From: Pontiella agarivorans
GTDB taxonomy: Bacteria; Verrucomicrobiota; Kiritimatiellia; Kiritimatiellales; Pontiellaceae
Assembly: GCF_034531395.1 (NCBI RefSeq)
Contig: NZ_JARVCO010000002.1
Coordinates: 620,001 to 684,000 of the forward strand
Reading direction: 5' to 3'
DNA length: 64,000 nt
Part shown: piece by piece, positions 1-8,215 of the stretch
Numbering within the stretch: the stretch's first letter is position 1
How the letters are laid out: each line of letters starts with the position of its first letter
Notes under the pieces: model-generated
Databases searched by the model: none
What the model saw: only the letters and a program-made list of their open reading frames with translations
What the model was told of the DNA's origin: nothing
Position numbers and translations under genes: made by a program

Positions 1-1
1 T

Positions 2-520
2 ATTGTCCCGCAGGGGATTACCGGTCTCTCTTTCGTGGAGGCGGATCTGTTTCCCGAAAGGCTCCGGCCGCCGCTGGAAATTGACTGGGAACCGGAGGTG
101 CTGTATGTGCCGTCGATTCCGTCGACCCTCAGTGTTTTGAGCCGATCGCTTGAGCGGTTTGCGGAACAGTTGAATACGTTGAACCTTGATGTGATCGGAA
201 GTGATATTGAAGAAATTACGGGCAACCTGAATGAAACCATTGTGCATGTTCAGGAGCTGATGGCCAATGCGGCGGAAGCCTCGGAAGATGTGGCTGAAAA
301 TATACGGACGGCCTCGCACGATCTTCCGGAAATTACGGCGAATCTGAAACATACTACCGATCAACTGGAAATGATGGTTAATTCATCCGATCAGGATATT
401 GATCAGGTTCTGCAGAATCTGCGCTACATTACGGATGATGCACGGGAGCTGATCCGCATGCTTAAACGCTATCCGGGGATGCTGCTTTCCGAGCCGCCTG
501 AACAGAAGATGAGCCGATAA
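2..520 (+). CDS. MlaD/MCE-domain lipid transport protein, C-terminal part (5' end outside window)
   Basis: The reading frame is open from the first bases, so the true start lies upstream. The first residues (IVPQGITGLSFVEADLFP) match the end of an MCE/MlaD domain, where a G-[IL]-[TS]-G-[LI] turn precedes the last strand. The rest is a long, mostly helical region with repeated 'DIEEITGNLNETI / DLPEITANLKHTT' segments, as in MCE proteins whose helices form a periplasmic tunnel. It ends 10 bp before a lipoprotein gene of the PqiC type, so the two look like the last genes of an ABC-type MCE phospholipid transport operon (permease and ATPase would lie further left). Family membership is inferred from a short piece of the domain plus context. 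Confidence 0.75.
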   Translation: MVPQGITGLSFVEADLFPERLRPPLEIDWEPEVLYVPSIPSTLSVLSRSLERFAEQLNTLNLDVIGSDIEEITGNLNETIVHVQELMANAAEASEDVAENIRTASHDLPEITANLKHTTDQLEMMVNSSDQDIDQVLQNLRYITDDARELIRMLKRYPGMLLSEPPEQKMSR

Positions 521-530
521 GGAGAAGATT

Positions 531-1127
531 ATGAAAGCGCTGAAGCTGTTGGCCGTGCTGTCTGCACTGCTCACCCTGAGCGGGTGTGTGAAAATCTGGC
601 AGGATAACCAGGATATAAAAACCTATATGCTGCAGATCGAACGTCCGGGAGAACGGGCCGCTGTTCCAGACCTTGGAAATCTGTTGATTGAAGAGGTGCA
701 TGTCCTGCCGCCCTACAATGTCCGCAGCCTGACGGTGCGGGAGAGCGATGTCGAATTTTCAACAACCTATTATTCCGAGCTGCTGATGTCGCCGGCGGAA
801 AATTTCCGGAATCTGTTCTACGACTGGTTTTCCGCAAGCGGCCGTTTCAATGCAGTGTCTGTTTCGGGGCGCAGTGAAATGAAGTATCGGCTGGTGGCCA
901 CAGTCATGGATTTTTACGGCGACCGGGAAAGCTCTGAAGCCGTGCTGCGTATGAAGGTATCGCTGTTCGGAAGCGACCGGCAGGTATTGCTGCACAACGA
1001 ATATATGGAGCGCGTTTCTTCCGTCTCTCCTGCCGCCGAAGATTATATCCGGGCCTACAATCAGGCGGTTGAGAAGATTCTTCTGCAGTGTGAAAACGAT
1101 ATAGTCCGTGTGATCTCCGCCAGATAG
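531..1127 (+). CDS. ABC-type transport auxiliary lipoprotein (PqiC/LptE-like)
   Basis: A 198-residue protein with a type II signal peptide: charged start, hydrophobic stretch, then lipobox LSGC, so the mature protein starts at about Cys19. The following 'YMLQIERPGE...LLIEEVHVLPPYNVRSLTVRE' and 'FYDWFSASGRFNAV' match the ABC-type transport auxiliary lipoprotein family (PF03886), which sits in the outer membrane and works with MCE transporters. The start follows an AAGGAGAAG ribosome site. It is 10 bp downstream of the MlaD-like gene and probably co-transcribed. The interior carries TTCCAG-ACC-TTGGAA (664-678), a near match to the palindrome described at 12479. Confidence 0.8.
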   Translation: MKALKLLAVLSALLTLSGCVKIWQDNQDIKTYMLQIERPGERAAVPDLGNLLIEEVHVLPPYNVRSLTVRESDVEFSTTYYSELLMSPAENFRNLFYDWFSASGRFNAVSVSGRSEMKYRLVATVMDFYGDRESSEAVLRMKVSLFGSDRQVLLHNEYMERVSSVSPAAEDYIRAYNQAVEKILLQCENDIVRVISAR

Positions 1128-1183
1128 ACATTGAAAGACGCTATCAGCCCGCATACGCTTAACCGTAAACTGAAAGGGAAATT

Positions 1184-2086
1184 ATGTCGCTGAATCAGGC
1201 CGTACTTTTTACAAAACCGTTGCATCATCTCGGCATCGATCTTACGCCGGAAAAACTGGACGAGCTGTCCCGGACATTTTTTGAGGATAAAGGATTTGAG
1301 ATTTCTTTCTCGAAAAAGGTGACCGGCCCGCAGCTGGCGGAACGGGATGTGATTCGTCAGCATTATATCCTCTACAGTACTGCCGCCTGGGCGGAAGATA
1401 TATCGATGTCTGATGCCGGAAAAAAACGGTTTGCCGAAGCGTTTGACAGGAGCTGGGATGAAGAAGTCTCTGTGGGGCGGATTCTGCCGACAGCGGAATT
1501 GCTGAAACGCAGGGCAATCGATTCACATCAGCTTTTCAACTTCTGGAACAGCATTTTTTCCGCCGGGGAAACCGTCAAACTCCAGGATGGATTCATTATG
1601 GGATATATCGCTGAGCTGGATGCGTATTGCATAAACGGGTTTTATCCGTCCATGGAAGCCAACTTTTATCATCCGGATACGGTCATGACCTACTATGTGG
1701 TCGAGTTTGATTCCTCCGAGACTTCCTGGTCCGATTTCAGGAAAAAAATACTGGGTTCCACCAACGCCAGCAATGCTGTGCACGAAAGTTTCCGCGGGCA
1801 GCTCTATTCCGAATATCCGGTTCAGTTTCCGGGGCGCGATAATTTTCTGCACGGCAGTGCCGGCCCGCTGGAAGGGCTGGTTGAACGTGCTATCCATGAA
1901 ACCGATTTTGATATAACCGCGAACCCGGTCGGGCAGTGGCTGAATGAAAAAGGCATAACGCTGGATCGGTTTCAGGAATGGAAGACTACCCGGTCGGTTT
2001 CTGATCTTGGAAATCTCTTCGACGAAACCGAAGAGAAAAATACAGATGAAATTTTCCAGGTTCTGGAAACCGTAAAATGGTCCTGA
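1184..2086 (+). CDS. Enlarged nucleoside-diphosphate-kinase-like protein
   Basis: A 300-residue protein whose two ends look like nucleoside diphosphate kinase. Residues 5-12 (QAVLFTKP) resemble the first NDK strand 'xTLxxIKPD'. Residues about 189-230 carry 'LGSTNASNAVHESFRG...' and 'GRDNFLHGSAG', matching the NDK motifs 'GxTxPxxAxxGTIRG' and 'NxxHGSDS'. His223 would be the phosphorylated histidine. NDK is normally about 140 residues. Here the middle is expanded by about 150 residues and the C-terminal tail is unlike NDK. No signal peptide. Function as an NDP kinase is an inference, because the expansion and the substitutions around the histidine could mean another phosphotransfer role. It stands between the transport operon and convergent minus-strand genes. 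Confidence 0.5.
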   Translation: MSLNQAVLFTKPLHHLGIDLTPEKLDELSRTFFEDKGFEISFSKKVTGPQLAERDVIRQHYILYSTAAWAEDISMSDAGKKRFAEAFDRSWDEEVSVGRILPTAELLKRRAIDSHQLFNFWNSIFSAGETVKLQDGFIMGYIAELDAYCINGFYPSMEANFYHPDTVMTYYVVEFDSSETSWSDFRKKILGSTNASNAVHESFRGQLYSEYPVQFPGRDNFLHGSAGPLEGLVERAIHETDFDITANPVGQWLNEKGITLDRFQEWKTTRSVSDLGNLFDETEEKNTDEIFQVLETVKWS

Positions 2087-2142
2087 CGAAGATCCTGCAT
2101 CCGTGCTGGAATAAGGGATGATCCGGAATTTATACGGCGTTC

Positions 2143-2748
2143 TTATTCAGGGCGAATCATCTCGAAACGGTCGGATGTTTTACAATACCAGTGCGGCGCA
2201 GCCATTCGGCCTATGGTTTTTAAGTGCTCCGCATTGATCCGTTGGGCTTCCGCATCATAAATTTCATCTCGGACATGCACCCTTTTGATCAGCCCGATGA
2301 CCATCCGGTTGTTTCCGATTTCCAGCGTGTCATAGGCCTCGCACTCCAGACTTGCCGGAGCTTCTGAAATACGGGGCGGCTGTACCGCAGAACTTTCGGC
2401 CGGATTCAGGCCGCTCAGTTTCAGCTCATCTTCGCCATAGGGAACCGACGCAGCGCAGGCATTCATGGCCTCGGCAATATCTTCATCCACCAGGTTGACT
2501 ACAAACTGATTATTTTCGCGAATATTCAGCACGGTATCCTTCGGAGTTTCCTCATCGCGATTGCCCGGCGCAAAAACGCAGATCGGCGGGCGGGCTCCCA
2601 TCAGGTTGAAAAAGCTGAACGGCGCGGCATTGACGGCTCCCGTTTTATTGATGGTCGTCACCAGGGCAATCGGCCGCGGTGTAACCAGCGACGATAGAAT
2701 GTAATAGGCGCGGTTTTTCAGTTCAGGTTGATCAAAATCCAGTTCCAT
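2143..2748 (-). CDS. Flavin reductase-like FMN-binding protein
   Basis: A 201-residue cytoplasmic protein of the flavin reductase / DIM6-NTAB family, which binds FMN in a split-barrel fold and passes electrons from NAD(P)H. The N-terminal pattern 'YYILSSLVTPRPIALVTTINKTGAVNAAPFSFFNLMGARPP' is characteristic of the larger members (about 200 residues). Length is normal. It is 21 bp downstream of a transglutaminase-like gene on the same strand, probably co-transcribed. The electron acceptor cannot be told from sequence. Confidence 0.8.
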   Translation of the reverse strand: MELDFDQPELKNRAYYILSSLVTPRPIALVTTINKTGAVNAAPFSFFNLMGARPPICVFAPGNRDEETPKDTVLNIRENNQFVVNLVDEDIAEAMNACAASVPYGEDELKLSGLNPAESSAVQPPRISEAPASLECEAYDTLEIGNNRMVIGLIKRVHVRDEIYDAEAQRINAEHLKTIGRMAAPHWYCKTSDRFEMIRPE

Positions 2749-2769
2749 GTTTCTTTCCTTTTAACGGTT

Positions 2770-3567
2770 TCAGTTGGCCGGTCCGGTCATCCGGCCGACA
2801 CGGATATCCATGCTGAGCAGATCAATGGGATCGCCAAACTGCGTATAAATCGCCACGTCTGCGGCGTCGCGACCGAAGGCAATGGCGATTCGGCCGCCCT
2901 GCAGATTGGATTGTGTGGCATCAAACGTATACCACCGGTTGCTGATATACGCCTCGAACCAGGCATGCAGATCCATGGGCTGCAGCCCCTCGAGATAGCC
3001 GACCACAAAACGGGCGGGAATCGAAAGGGCCCGGCAGCAGGCAATACCGAGATGGGCCATATCGCGGCAGACGCCGTGGCCGGCCTGGTTGACTTCTGTG
3101 GCACTGATGATCTGCTGTCCCATGCCGGGGGTGTATTGTACCGTATTACGGATATAATCGACAATGGCACTGCACTGGTCATATCCGCAAAGACTGCCCG
3201 CAGTGATCGATGCGGCCATTTCGCTGAATCGATCCGATTCACAGTAGCGACTGGGATAAAGATAGGGCAGGGTCTCGTCCGGGAGTTGCTGCACTTCAAT
3301 AAACGGAGCCCCGGGGGCCGCATCGCAGGCTTCCGCTGTTTCAACATCAACTGAAGTATGAATGGAAAAATACCCGGCCGGCGCCACCAGCCGTTGGCAG
3401 AGGTTGCCGAACCAGTCGGTGAACTCAATGGCGGGGACGCTGGGCGATAATACATACGCTTCGCGGGCGATCCACTGCTGTCCGCCGCTGCGCGGGCGCA
3501 GCATCAGCAAGAGGGGGGTTGGAACCGGAATCTGAAACTCAAGATGAGCGGATGCGTGCAGCCACAT
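2770..3567 (-). CDS. Transglutaminase-like cysteine protease superfamily protein
   Basis: A 265-residue protein with the transglutaminase-like catalytic triad in order: Cys in '[10 protein letters not shown]', His in 'DLHAWFEAY' and Asp in 'TFDAT'. The N-terminal beta-rich part is typical of the bacterial transglutaminase N-terminal extension. No signal peptide is seen, so a cytoplasmic location is likely. In bacteria such proteins are usually proteases, peptide-modifying enzymes or amidases rather than cross-linkers. First gene of a two-gene minus-strand unit with the flavin reductase. Substrate unknown. Confidence 0.8.
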   Translation of the reverse strand: MWLHASAHLEFQIPVPTPLLLMLRPRSGGQQWIAREAYVLSPSVPAIEFTDWFGNLCQRLVAPAGYFSIHTSVDVETAEACDAAPGAPFIEVQQLPDETLPYLYPSRYCESDRFSEMAASITAGSLCGYDQCSAIVDYIRNTVQYTPGMGQQIISATEVNQAGHGVCRDMAHLGIACCRALSIPARFVVGYLEGLQPMDLHAWFEAYISNRWYTFDATQSNLQGGRIAIAFGRDAADVAIYTQFGDPIDLLSMDIRVGRMTGPAN

Positions 3568-3711
3568 GAAAATCTCCGGGTTCAGGTTGAAAGAGCAAGC
3601 TTAACGGGTTTTCTTGAAACGCAAGTGCAACCGTTACGCATCAGGGCATTCGGATCAATCCTTTCCGGCATTTAATAACGGGCAGATTGCGGGGAAACGG
3701 TGTTCGGCCGT

Positions 3712-3744
3712 AAAAAAAGGCGGATGCTTTTCAGCACCCGCCTT
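3712..3744 (-). terminator. Rho-independent terminator of glyS
   Basis: Reading the minus strand leaving glyS, an 11-bp stem (AAGGCGGGTGC with GCATCCGCCTT, one G-T pair) and 6-nt loop are followed by seven T. It lies 22 bp past the glyS stop. Confidence 0.85.
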
Positions 3745-3765
3745 GATCACTGCCGTTGCCGCCGA

Positions 3766-5304
3766 TTAGAAATCGACGATGTTGGAAATATAGGCTTCCA
3801 GCTCATCGATCGGCAGGCGGATCTGTTTCATGGTGTCGCGATCGCGGACGGTGACGGCGTTGTCGTCTTCGATGGTTTCAAAGTCGACGGTTACGCAGAG
3901 CGGCGTTCCGATTTCGTCCTGACGGCGGTAGCGGCGTCCGATGGCACCGGTCTGGTCGTAGAACACCTTCCAGCGTTTGGAAAGCTGCTCGAAGAGTTCC
4001 CGGGCTTTCCCGACGAGCTCTTCCTTGTTTTTGACCAGCGGCAGCACGGCCACTTTGTACGGTGCGATACACGGCGCAAAACGCAGGACGGTGCGCGCTT
4101 CGTGGCCTTCCGGCGCACGGCGAACGCCGACTTCGGCGGTTTTGATTTCACCGGTTTCTTTGTTGATCCACTCTTCGCGGTAGGCTTCGCAGAGCAGGGC
4201 CAGGGCAATACGGTCAACGCCGGCCGACGGTTCAACCACGTGCGGGATATAGGTCTCGCCGGTGGCTTCGTCGCGGTATTCCATTTTTTTGCCGCTGGTG
4301 TTCTGGTGCTGCGTGAGGTCGAAGTTGCCGCGTGCGGCGATGCCTTCGAGCTCCTGGGTGCCGAAGGGGAAGTCGTACATAATGTCGGTGCAGGCCGAAG
4401 CATAGTGGGCCAGGGCGTCGCCTTCATGAATGTCGCGATGCATACGGCCTTCCGGAAGGCCGACTTTTTCGTACCATTTGAGGCGTTCGTTCACCCAGTA
4501 TTCGTGCTGTTCGGCGTCCGTTCCCGGCTTAATGAAAAATTCAAGTTCCATCTGTTCAAACTCGCGCGAACGGAAGGTGTAGTTGCGCGGGTTGATTTCG
4601 TTCCGGAACGCTTTGCCGATCTGCGCAATGCCGAAGGGCACTTTGTTCCGGACCGTGGAAAGTACGTTGCCGAACTGGGCGAAAATGCCCTGAGCGGTTT
4701 CCGGCCGCAGGTAGGCGACGTTGGAACTTTCCTCGACGGGGCCGACGTAGGTTTTAAACATCAGGTTGAAGGCGCGCGGTTCGGTGAGCGTGCCCGGTTC
4801 GTTGGTGTCGGGACCGACGAGCTTGTCGTAGGCTTCGAGCGGGATGTCAAGCAGGGCGACTTCGGAATAGTCGGAAACTTCGCCTTTGGCGATTTTCTTA
4901 ATCTTCTTTTCCGCCGGAGCCGGTGCATTTTCGTGGTAGGCAAACATCAGCGCCGACTCATCGGAGTTGTGTTTGAGCACAAAAATCTGGTCGGCGCGGT
5001 AGCGGCCTTTGGTTTCGCGGCAATCGAGCATCGGATCCTTGAAGTTACCGACGTGGCCGGAGGCTTCCCAGACTTTGGGATGCATGATGATCGAGGAGTC
5101 GAGGCCGACGATGTCTTCGCGCAGCTGGGTCATGGATTTCCACCAGCAGGCTTTAATGTTGCGCTTCATTTCAACGCCGAGCGGACCGTAGTCCCAGAAG
5201 CCGTTGATTCCCCCGTAAATTTCCGATGTCTGGAAAATAAACCCACGCCGCTTGCAGAGACTCACAAGTGCGTCCATAGTTACTTCATAGTCGTTTGCTT
5301 TCAT
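3766..5304 (-). CDS. glyS: Glycyl-tRNA synthetase (class II, homodimeric type)
   Basis: A 512-residue single-chain glycine-tRNA ligase, which charges tRNA-Gly in translation. The start 'MDALVSLCKRRGFIFQTSEIYGGINGFWDYGPLGVEMKRNI' is the diagnostic N-terminus of the eukaryote/archaea-like dimeric GlyRS. Class II motif 2 is visible as 'FGIAQIGKAFRNEINPRN' and motif 3 in 'EPSAGVDRIALALL'. The anticodon-binding domain follows ('PCIAPYKVAVLPL...GAIGRRYRRQDEIGTPLCVTVD'). Stands alone with its own terminator. The gene contains one near copy of the dispersed palindrome (TTCCAG-CGT-TTGGAA at 3968-3982). Confidence 0.97.
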   Translation of the reverse strand: MKANDYEVTMDALVSLCKRRGFIFQTSEIYGGINGFWDYGPLGVEMKRNIKACWWKSMTQLREDIVGLDSSIIMHPKVWEASGHVGNFKDPMLDCRETKGRYRADQIFVLKHNSDESALMFAYHENAPAPAEKKIKKIAKGEVSDYSEVALLDIPLEAYDKLVGPDTNEPGTLTEPRAFNLMFKTYVGPVEESSNVAYLRPETAQGIFAQFGNVLSTVRNKVPFGIAQIGKAFRNEINPRNYTFRSREFEQMELEFFIKPGTDAEQHEYWVNERLKWYEKVGLPEGRMHRDIHEGDALAHYASACTDIMYDFPFGTQELEGIAARGNFDLTQHQNTSGKKMEYRDEATGETYIPHVVEPSAGVDRIALALLCEAYREEWINKETGEIKTAEVGVRRAPEGHEARTVLRFAPCIAPYKVAVLPLVKNKEELVGKARELFEQLSKRWKVFYDQTGAIGRRYRRQDEIGTPLCVTVDFETIEDDNAVTVRDRDTMKQIRLPIDELEAYISNIVDF

Positions 5305-5404
5305 AAGACGGGCGAGAATGCCGAAGCGCCCCTAGCCGGTCAAGCAGAAGAACGGTAAGAAAAACGTGTACAAACAGGGAAAACTCTAATAAATCCAATT
5401 GGTT

Positions 5405-5800
5405 ATGAAGGATGTTGAACTCAGGCGGCGTGTTCCCGTCGCCACGATGGCGCTAATAGGCGTATCTTTACTGGGGATTTTTCAGCTGGTGATGCTGGCG
5501 GGCGGTTACCGTCTGCCTGCATCGACGGTGAAAAAAACGGTGCCGTGGCTGTACGATTCTTTTCGCCGTTTTGTCGGCGAGCATCCGGATACCCGACCGG
5601 ATTCGGTCAGCCGTTCCGGAGAGAGCGGAGGGAACCCGGCGCTTGAAGCCGTTTCCGGAATCAATCCTGAAGAGCTTTCGGTGACGCTTGAAGCCGCGGA
5701 GCCGGTTGAAATAAAGCCGGTTGAGGATGTTCAGCCGGAGCTTCCGGTGAGCGAGCCGGAAAAAGAGGATCTGCTGGATTCCGACGAACCGGTGGGTTAA
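5405..5800 (+). CDS. Single-pass membrane protein of unknown function
   Basis: About 131 residues, not recognised. A short charged N-terminus is followed by one transmembrane helix (about residues 10-33, 'VATMALIGVSLLGIFQLVMLAGG'). The rest is an acidic, proline- and glutamate-rich tail ending 'EKEDLLDSDEPVG', probably disordered. The ATG at 5405 is preferred to the in-frame TTG at 5399, though neither has a clear ribosome site. It diverges from glyS and converges on the MFS gene (9-bp gap). Confidence 0.55.
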   Translation: MKDVELRRRVPVATMALIGVSLLGIFQLVMLAGGYRLPASTVKKTVPWLYDSFRRFVGEHPDTRPDSVSRSGESGGNPALEAVSGINPEELSVTLEAAEPVEIKPVEDVQPELPVSEPEKEDLLDSDEPVG

Positions 5801-5809
5801 GGGCCGGGT

Positions 5810-7234
5810 TTATCTCTTTTTCGGTTTCACGAGCAGCGGATTGAAGGTGTACAGGTTGCGGACAGCGCGCAGCGGGGCCAGAAAAAAGATGTGGGCAACG
5901 CCTTTCTGAATGGGCCATTCGCCTTCTTTTCGGCTGATTTTAAGCAGTAAGGGAAACATCACCAGCCAGACGATGGCATCATGAATCAGAATGATAATCT
6001 GAAACCAGCTGACGGTGGTGCCCGTTACGAGCGTAAGGTTCGGCGGGTGGGCGGTAAACCAGTCTTTGACCCAGCCGCCGGCCACCGGTCCGAGGGCGGA
6101 AACTGCGCCGATCAGTGACCAGTGCACAGCCATTGCCATGGTACGGCCTTTTGCCGGAGAAAGAACGCCGAGCAGATTAAACTGCAGCAGTCCGACGGCG
6201 GCATATACGCCGCCGGCAATGATGGAGCTGCAGCATAAAACCACCACGGGCTGGGGAACTTTTCCAAGAATGGGCAGCAGGCCGCTGCTCTGACCGTTCA
6301 GAATAAACCATGCAATGGAAAACAGCGGAACGGTCAGCACCATGGCCAGGCCATAGGTGCGCAGTCCCATGCGGCTGATCAGGTGTCCGCCGACGAAACT
6401 TGCGATCACGCCGCTGAGCATGCCCGCCATCTGAATCGAGGAGAGGTGGGTGTAGGTGAGGGCGAATTCCGTTTTGAGATAAACATTCATAAACGGCGCA
6501 AAAAAACCGAGCCCGAAAAACCAGACGCACATGGCCAGGGTGAAATAGCGGAAATCCGGATTTTCCAACGGATGGAAGATGCGTTTAACGGCCGAAAGTG
6601 AGCGGTTAACGGGCTGGGGTTCCGGTTCATAGACAAACCAGTGGATTACAATATCCATAATGCCGAACACGGAGGCCAGAATCAGAATCCAGGCAAATCC
6701 ATCCAGGCTCTGTTCCGGGAAAAGGTCGAGGAACCAGCCGGTGATGGCTACGGTGGTCAGGGAAGTGACCATAACCCACCCCTGACGCTGGGCCCAGAAC
6801 GAAGAGCTCCGGTCGGTCGGCACGAGGTCGGCCATCCAGCTGAACCAGATCGGCGAACTGGACTGGGCAACCAGGCCGAATAAACCGATGGCGGCCAGTG
6901 TTAAGAGGATGGCCGGGGAGAGCGATTCCTTGGCCGTAAGCATATAAATGCCGGGAATCGCCAGAAATGAACGGGCCAGTCCGTGCGTGATCGAAAAGAA
7001 TGTTTTTCTGTGGGTGAGGCGTTCGGTGTAGAAGGTGGCCGGAACCTGTACAATCATACCGAGCTGAAACAGGGTGGTGGTCAGGCCGATGGCAATGCCG
7101 CCGGCGCCGAGTTTTTCGAGCATCAGCGGAATCGGTCCGTTCTGTATGGTCATGAAGAAAAACATACCGATCGCGCCGGCAATCGTGCTGTTACGCAGAG
7201 AGGTGTCCAGATTCGGAGGATGCTGAGCCATCAT
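5810..7234 (-). CDS. MFS transporter
   Basis: A 474-residue membrane protein with about 12 predicted hydrophobic helices, of the major facilitator superfamily. An MFS-like loop is visible after helix 2 ('FYTERLTHRKTFF') and the second half repeats it ('GGHLISRMGLRTYG'). It belongs to the poorly characterised MFS group common in Kiritimatiellota and Planctomycetes; substrate unknown. It is 21 bp downstream of the tlyA-like gene, so both are probably on one transcript. Confidence 0.85.
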   Translation of the reverse strand: MMAQHPPNLDTSLRNSTIAGAIGMFFFMTIQNGPIPLMLEKLGAGGIAIGLTTTLFQLGMIVQVPATFYTERLTHRKTFFSITHGLARSFLAIPGIYMLTAKESLSPAILLTLAAIGLFGLVAQSSSPIWFSWMADLVPTDRSSSFWAQRQGWVMVTSLTTVAITGWFLDLFPEQSLDGFAWILILASVFGIMDIVIHWFVYEPEPQPVNRSLSAVKRIFHPLENPDFRYFTLAMCVWFFGLGFFAPFMNVYLKTEFALTYTHLSSIQMAGMLSGVIASFVGGHLISRMGLRTYGLAMVLTVPLFSIAWFILNGQSSGLLPILGKVPQPVVVLCCSSIIAGGVYAAVGLLQFNLLGVLSPAKGRTMAMAVHWSLIGAVSALGPVAGGWVKDWFTAHPPNLTLVTGTTVSWFQIIILIHDAIVWLVMFPLLLKISRKEGEWPIQKGVAHIFFLAPLRAVRNLYTFNPLLVKPKKR

Positions 7235-7255
7235 GATTTTTCCACCGGAAAAGGA

Positions 7256-7987
7256 TTAAACCTGCCAGTACGCCAGAAATTCCACATTTCCGGCCGGACC
7301 TTTTATGGGAGAAGTGCAGAGGTCCAGCCATTGGAAACCCAGCTCTTCGGTGCCGAAGGTGCGAATTTTTTCAATAACTTCTTCGTGAATGGCGGGATCG
7401 CGTACCACACCGCCTTTTCCGACCTGATCCTTGCCGGCTTCAAACTGAGGTTTGATCAGCGAAACAATATGGCCGCCGGGCCGGATCAGCTGTTTCAGCG
7501 GAGGGAGAATGTTGGTTAGCGAAATGAACGAGGTGTCGATCGAACAGAAATCGGCCGGTTCGGGAACTTCTGCGGTGGTGATGTAGCGTGCATTGGTGTT
7601 TTCCATCACAATCACGCGGTCATCCTGCCGCAGTTTGTAGTGCAGCTGATTGGTTCCGCAATCGATGGCGTAGACCTTTGTTGCTCCGTGCTGAAGCATA
7701 AAATCGGTAAACCCGCCCGTGGAGGAACCGATATCCAGACAGATCGCATCGGTCAGATTGAAGCCGAACTGTTTGTACGCCCCTTCAATTTTAAGCCCGC
7801 CGCGGCTGACATATTTTTCCCTCTCCTTGAGCGTGACGGCAGCGTCGTCTTTATATTGATGGCCCGGTTTGGCCGCCACCTGTTCGCCCACTTTTACCAG
7901 ACCGGCGCGGATCAGCCGCTGGGCCTGTTCACGGCTGTCGGCAAGTTCGCGCTGTACAAGAAGCTGATCTAATCGAATTTTCGGCAT
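7256..7987 (-). CDS. tlyA: TlyA-family rRNA 2'-O-methyltransferase
   Basis: A 243-residue protein with an S4 RNA-binding domain (residues 1-60, 'RLDQLLVQRELADSREQAQRLIRAGLVKV') and an FtsJ/RrmJ-type methyltransferase domain. The SAM-binding motif is 'CLDIGSSTGGFTDFMLQHGA'; 'DTSFISLTNILPPL' and 'LIKPQFEAGK' carry the catalytic region. TlyA proteins 2'-O-methylate cytidines in 16S and 23S rRNA and were first called hemolysins. Length is normal. First gene of a two-gene minus-strand unit with the MFS transporter. Confidence 0.92.
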   Translation of the reverse strand: MPKIRLDQLLVQRELADSREQAQRLIRAGLVKVGEQVAAKPGHQYKDDAAVTLKEREKYVSRGGLKIEGAYKQFGFNLTDAICLDIGSSTGGFTDFMLQHGATKVYAIDCGTNQLHYKLRQDDRVIVMENTNARYITTAEVPEPADFCSIDTSFISLTNILPPLKQLIRPGGHIVSLIKPQFEAGKDQVGKGGVVRDPAIHEEVIEKIRTFGTEELGFQWLDLCTSPIKGPAGNVEFLAYWQV

Positions 7988-8215
7988 AGCGCGTATTTAC
8001 AATCTACTTCCGCAATGGATTCAACTCAATACCGCTTCGAATTACCGGAGGCCGGTTGCGATTACCGGCATCTGATGGGCAGGATCAGATCACTTCAACA
8101 CACGGCTGCTCGGAGATTGAGGTGTTTTTCCGGGAAACAGGAGAATCTTTTCTTTGTCCATAAATCCGCTACCGTGTACGTTTTGCCTTTTAGGAATTTG
8201 AACAGGAGCTGAGAG

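Noticed and set aside
3700-5358. 552-codon plus-strand open frame opposite glyS
   Set aside because: It is the antisense shadow of glycyl-tRNA synthetase, which has clear class II motifs on the minus strand; the shadow has no recognisable domain and no ribosome site.
8015-8212. 65-codon open frame in the gap between tlyA and the first sulfatase
   Set aside because: No ribosome site, no protein-like pattern, and it spans the divergent promoter region.
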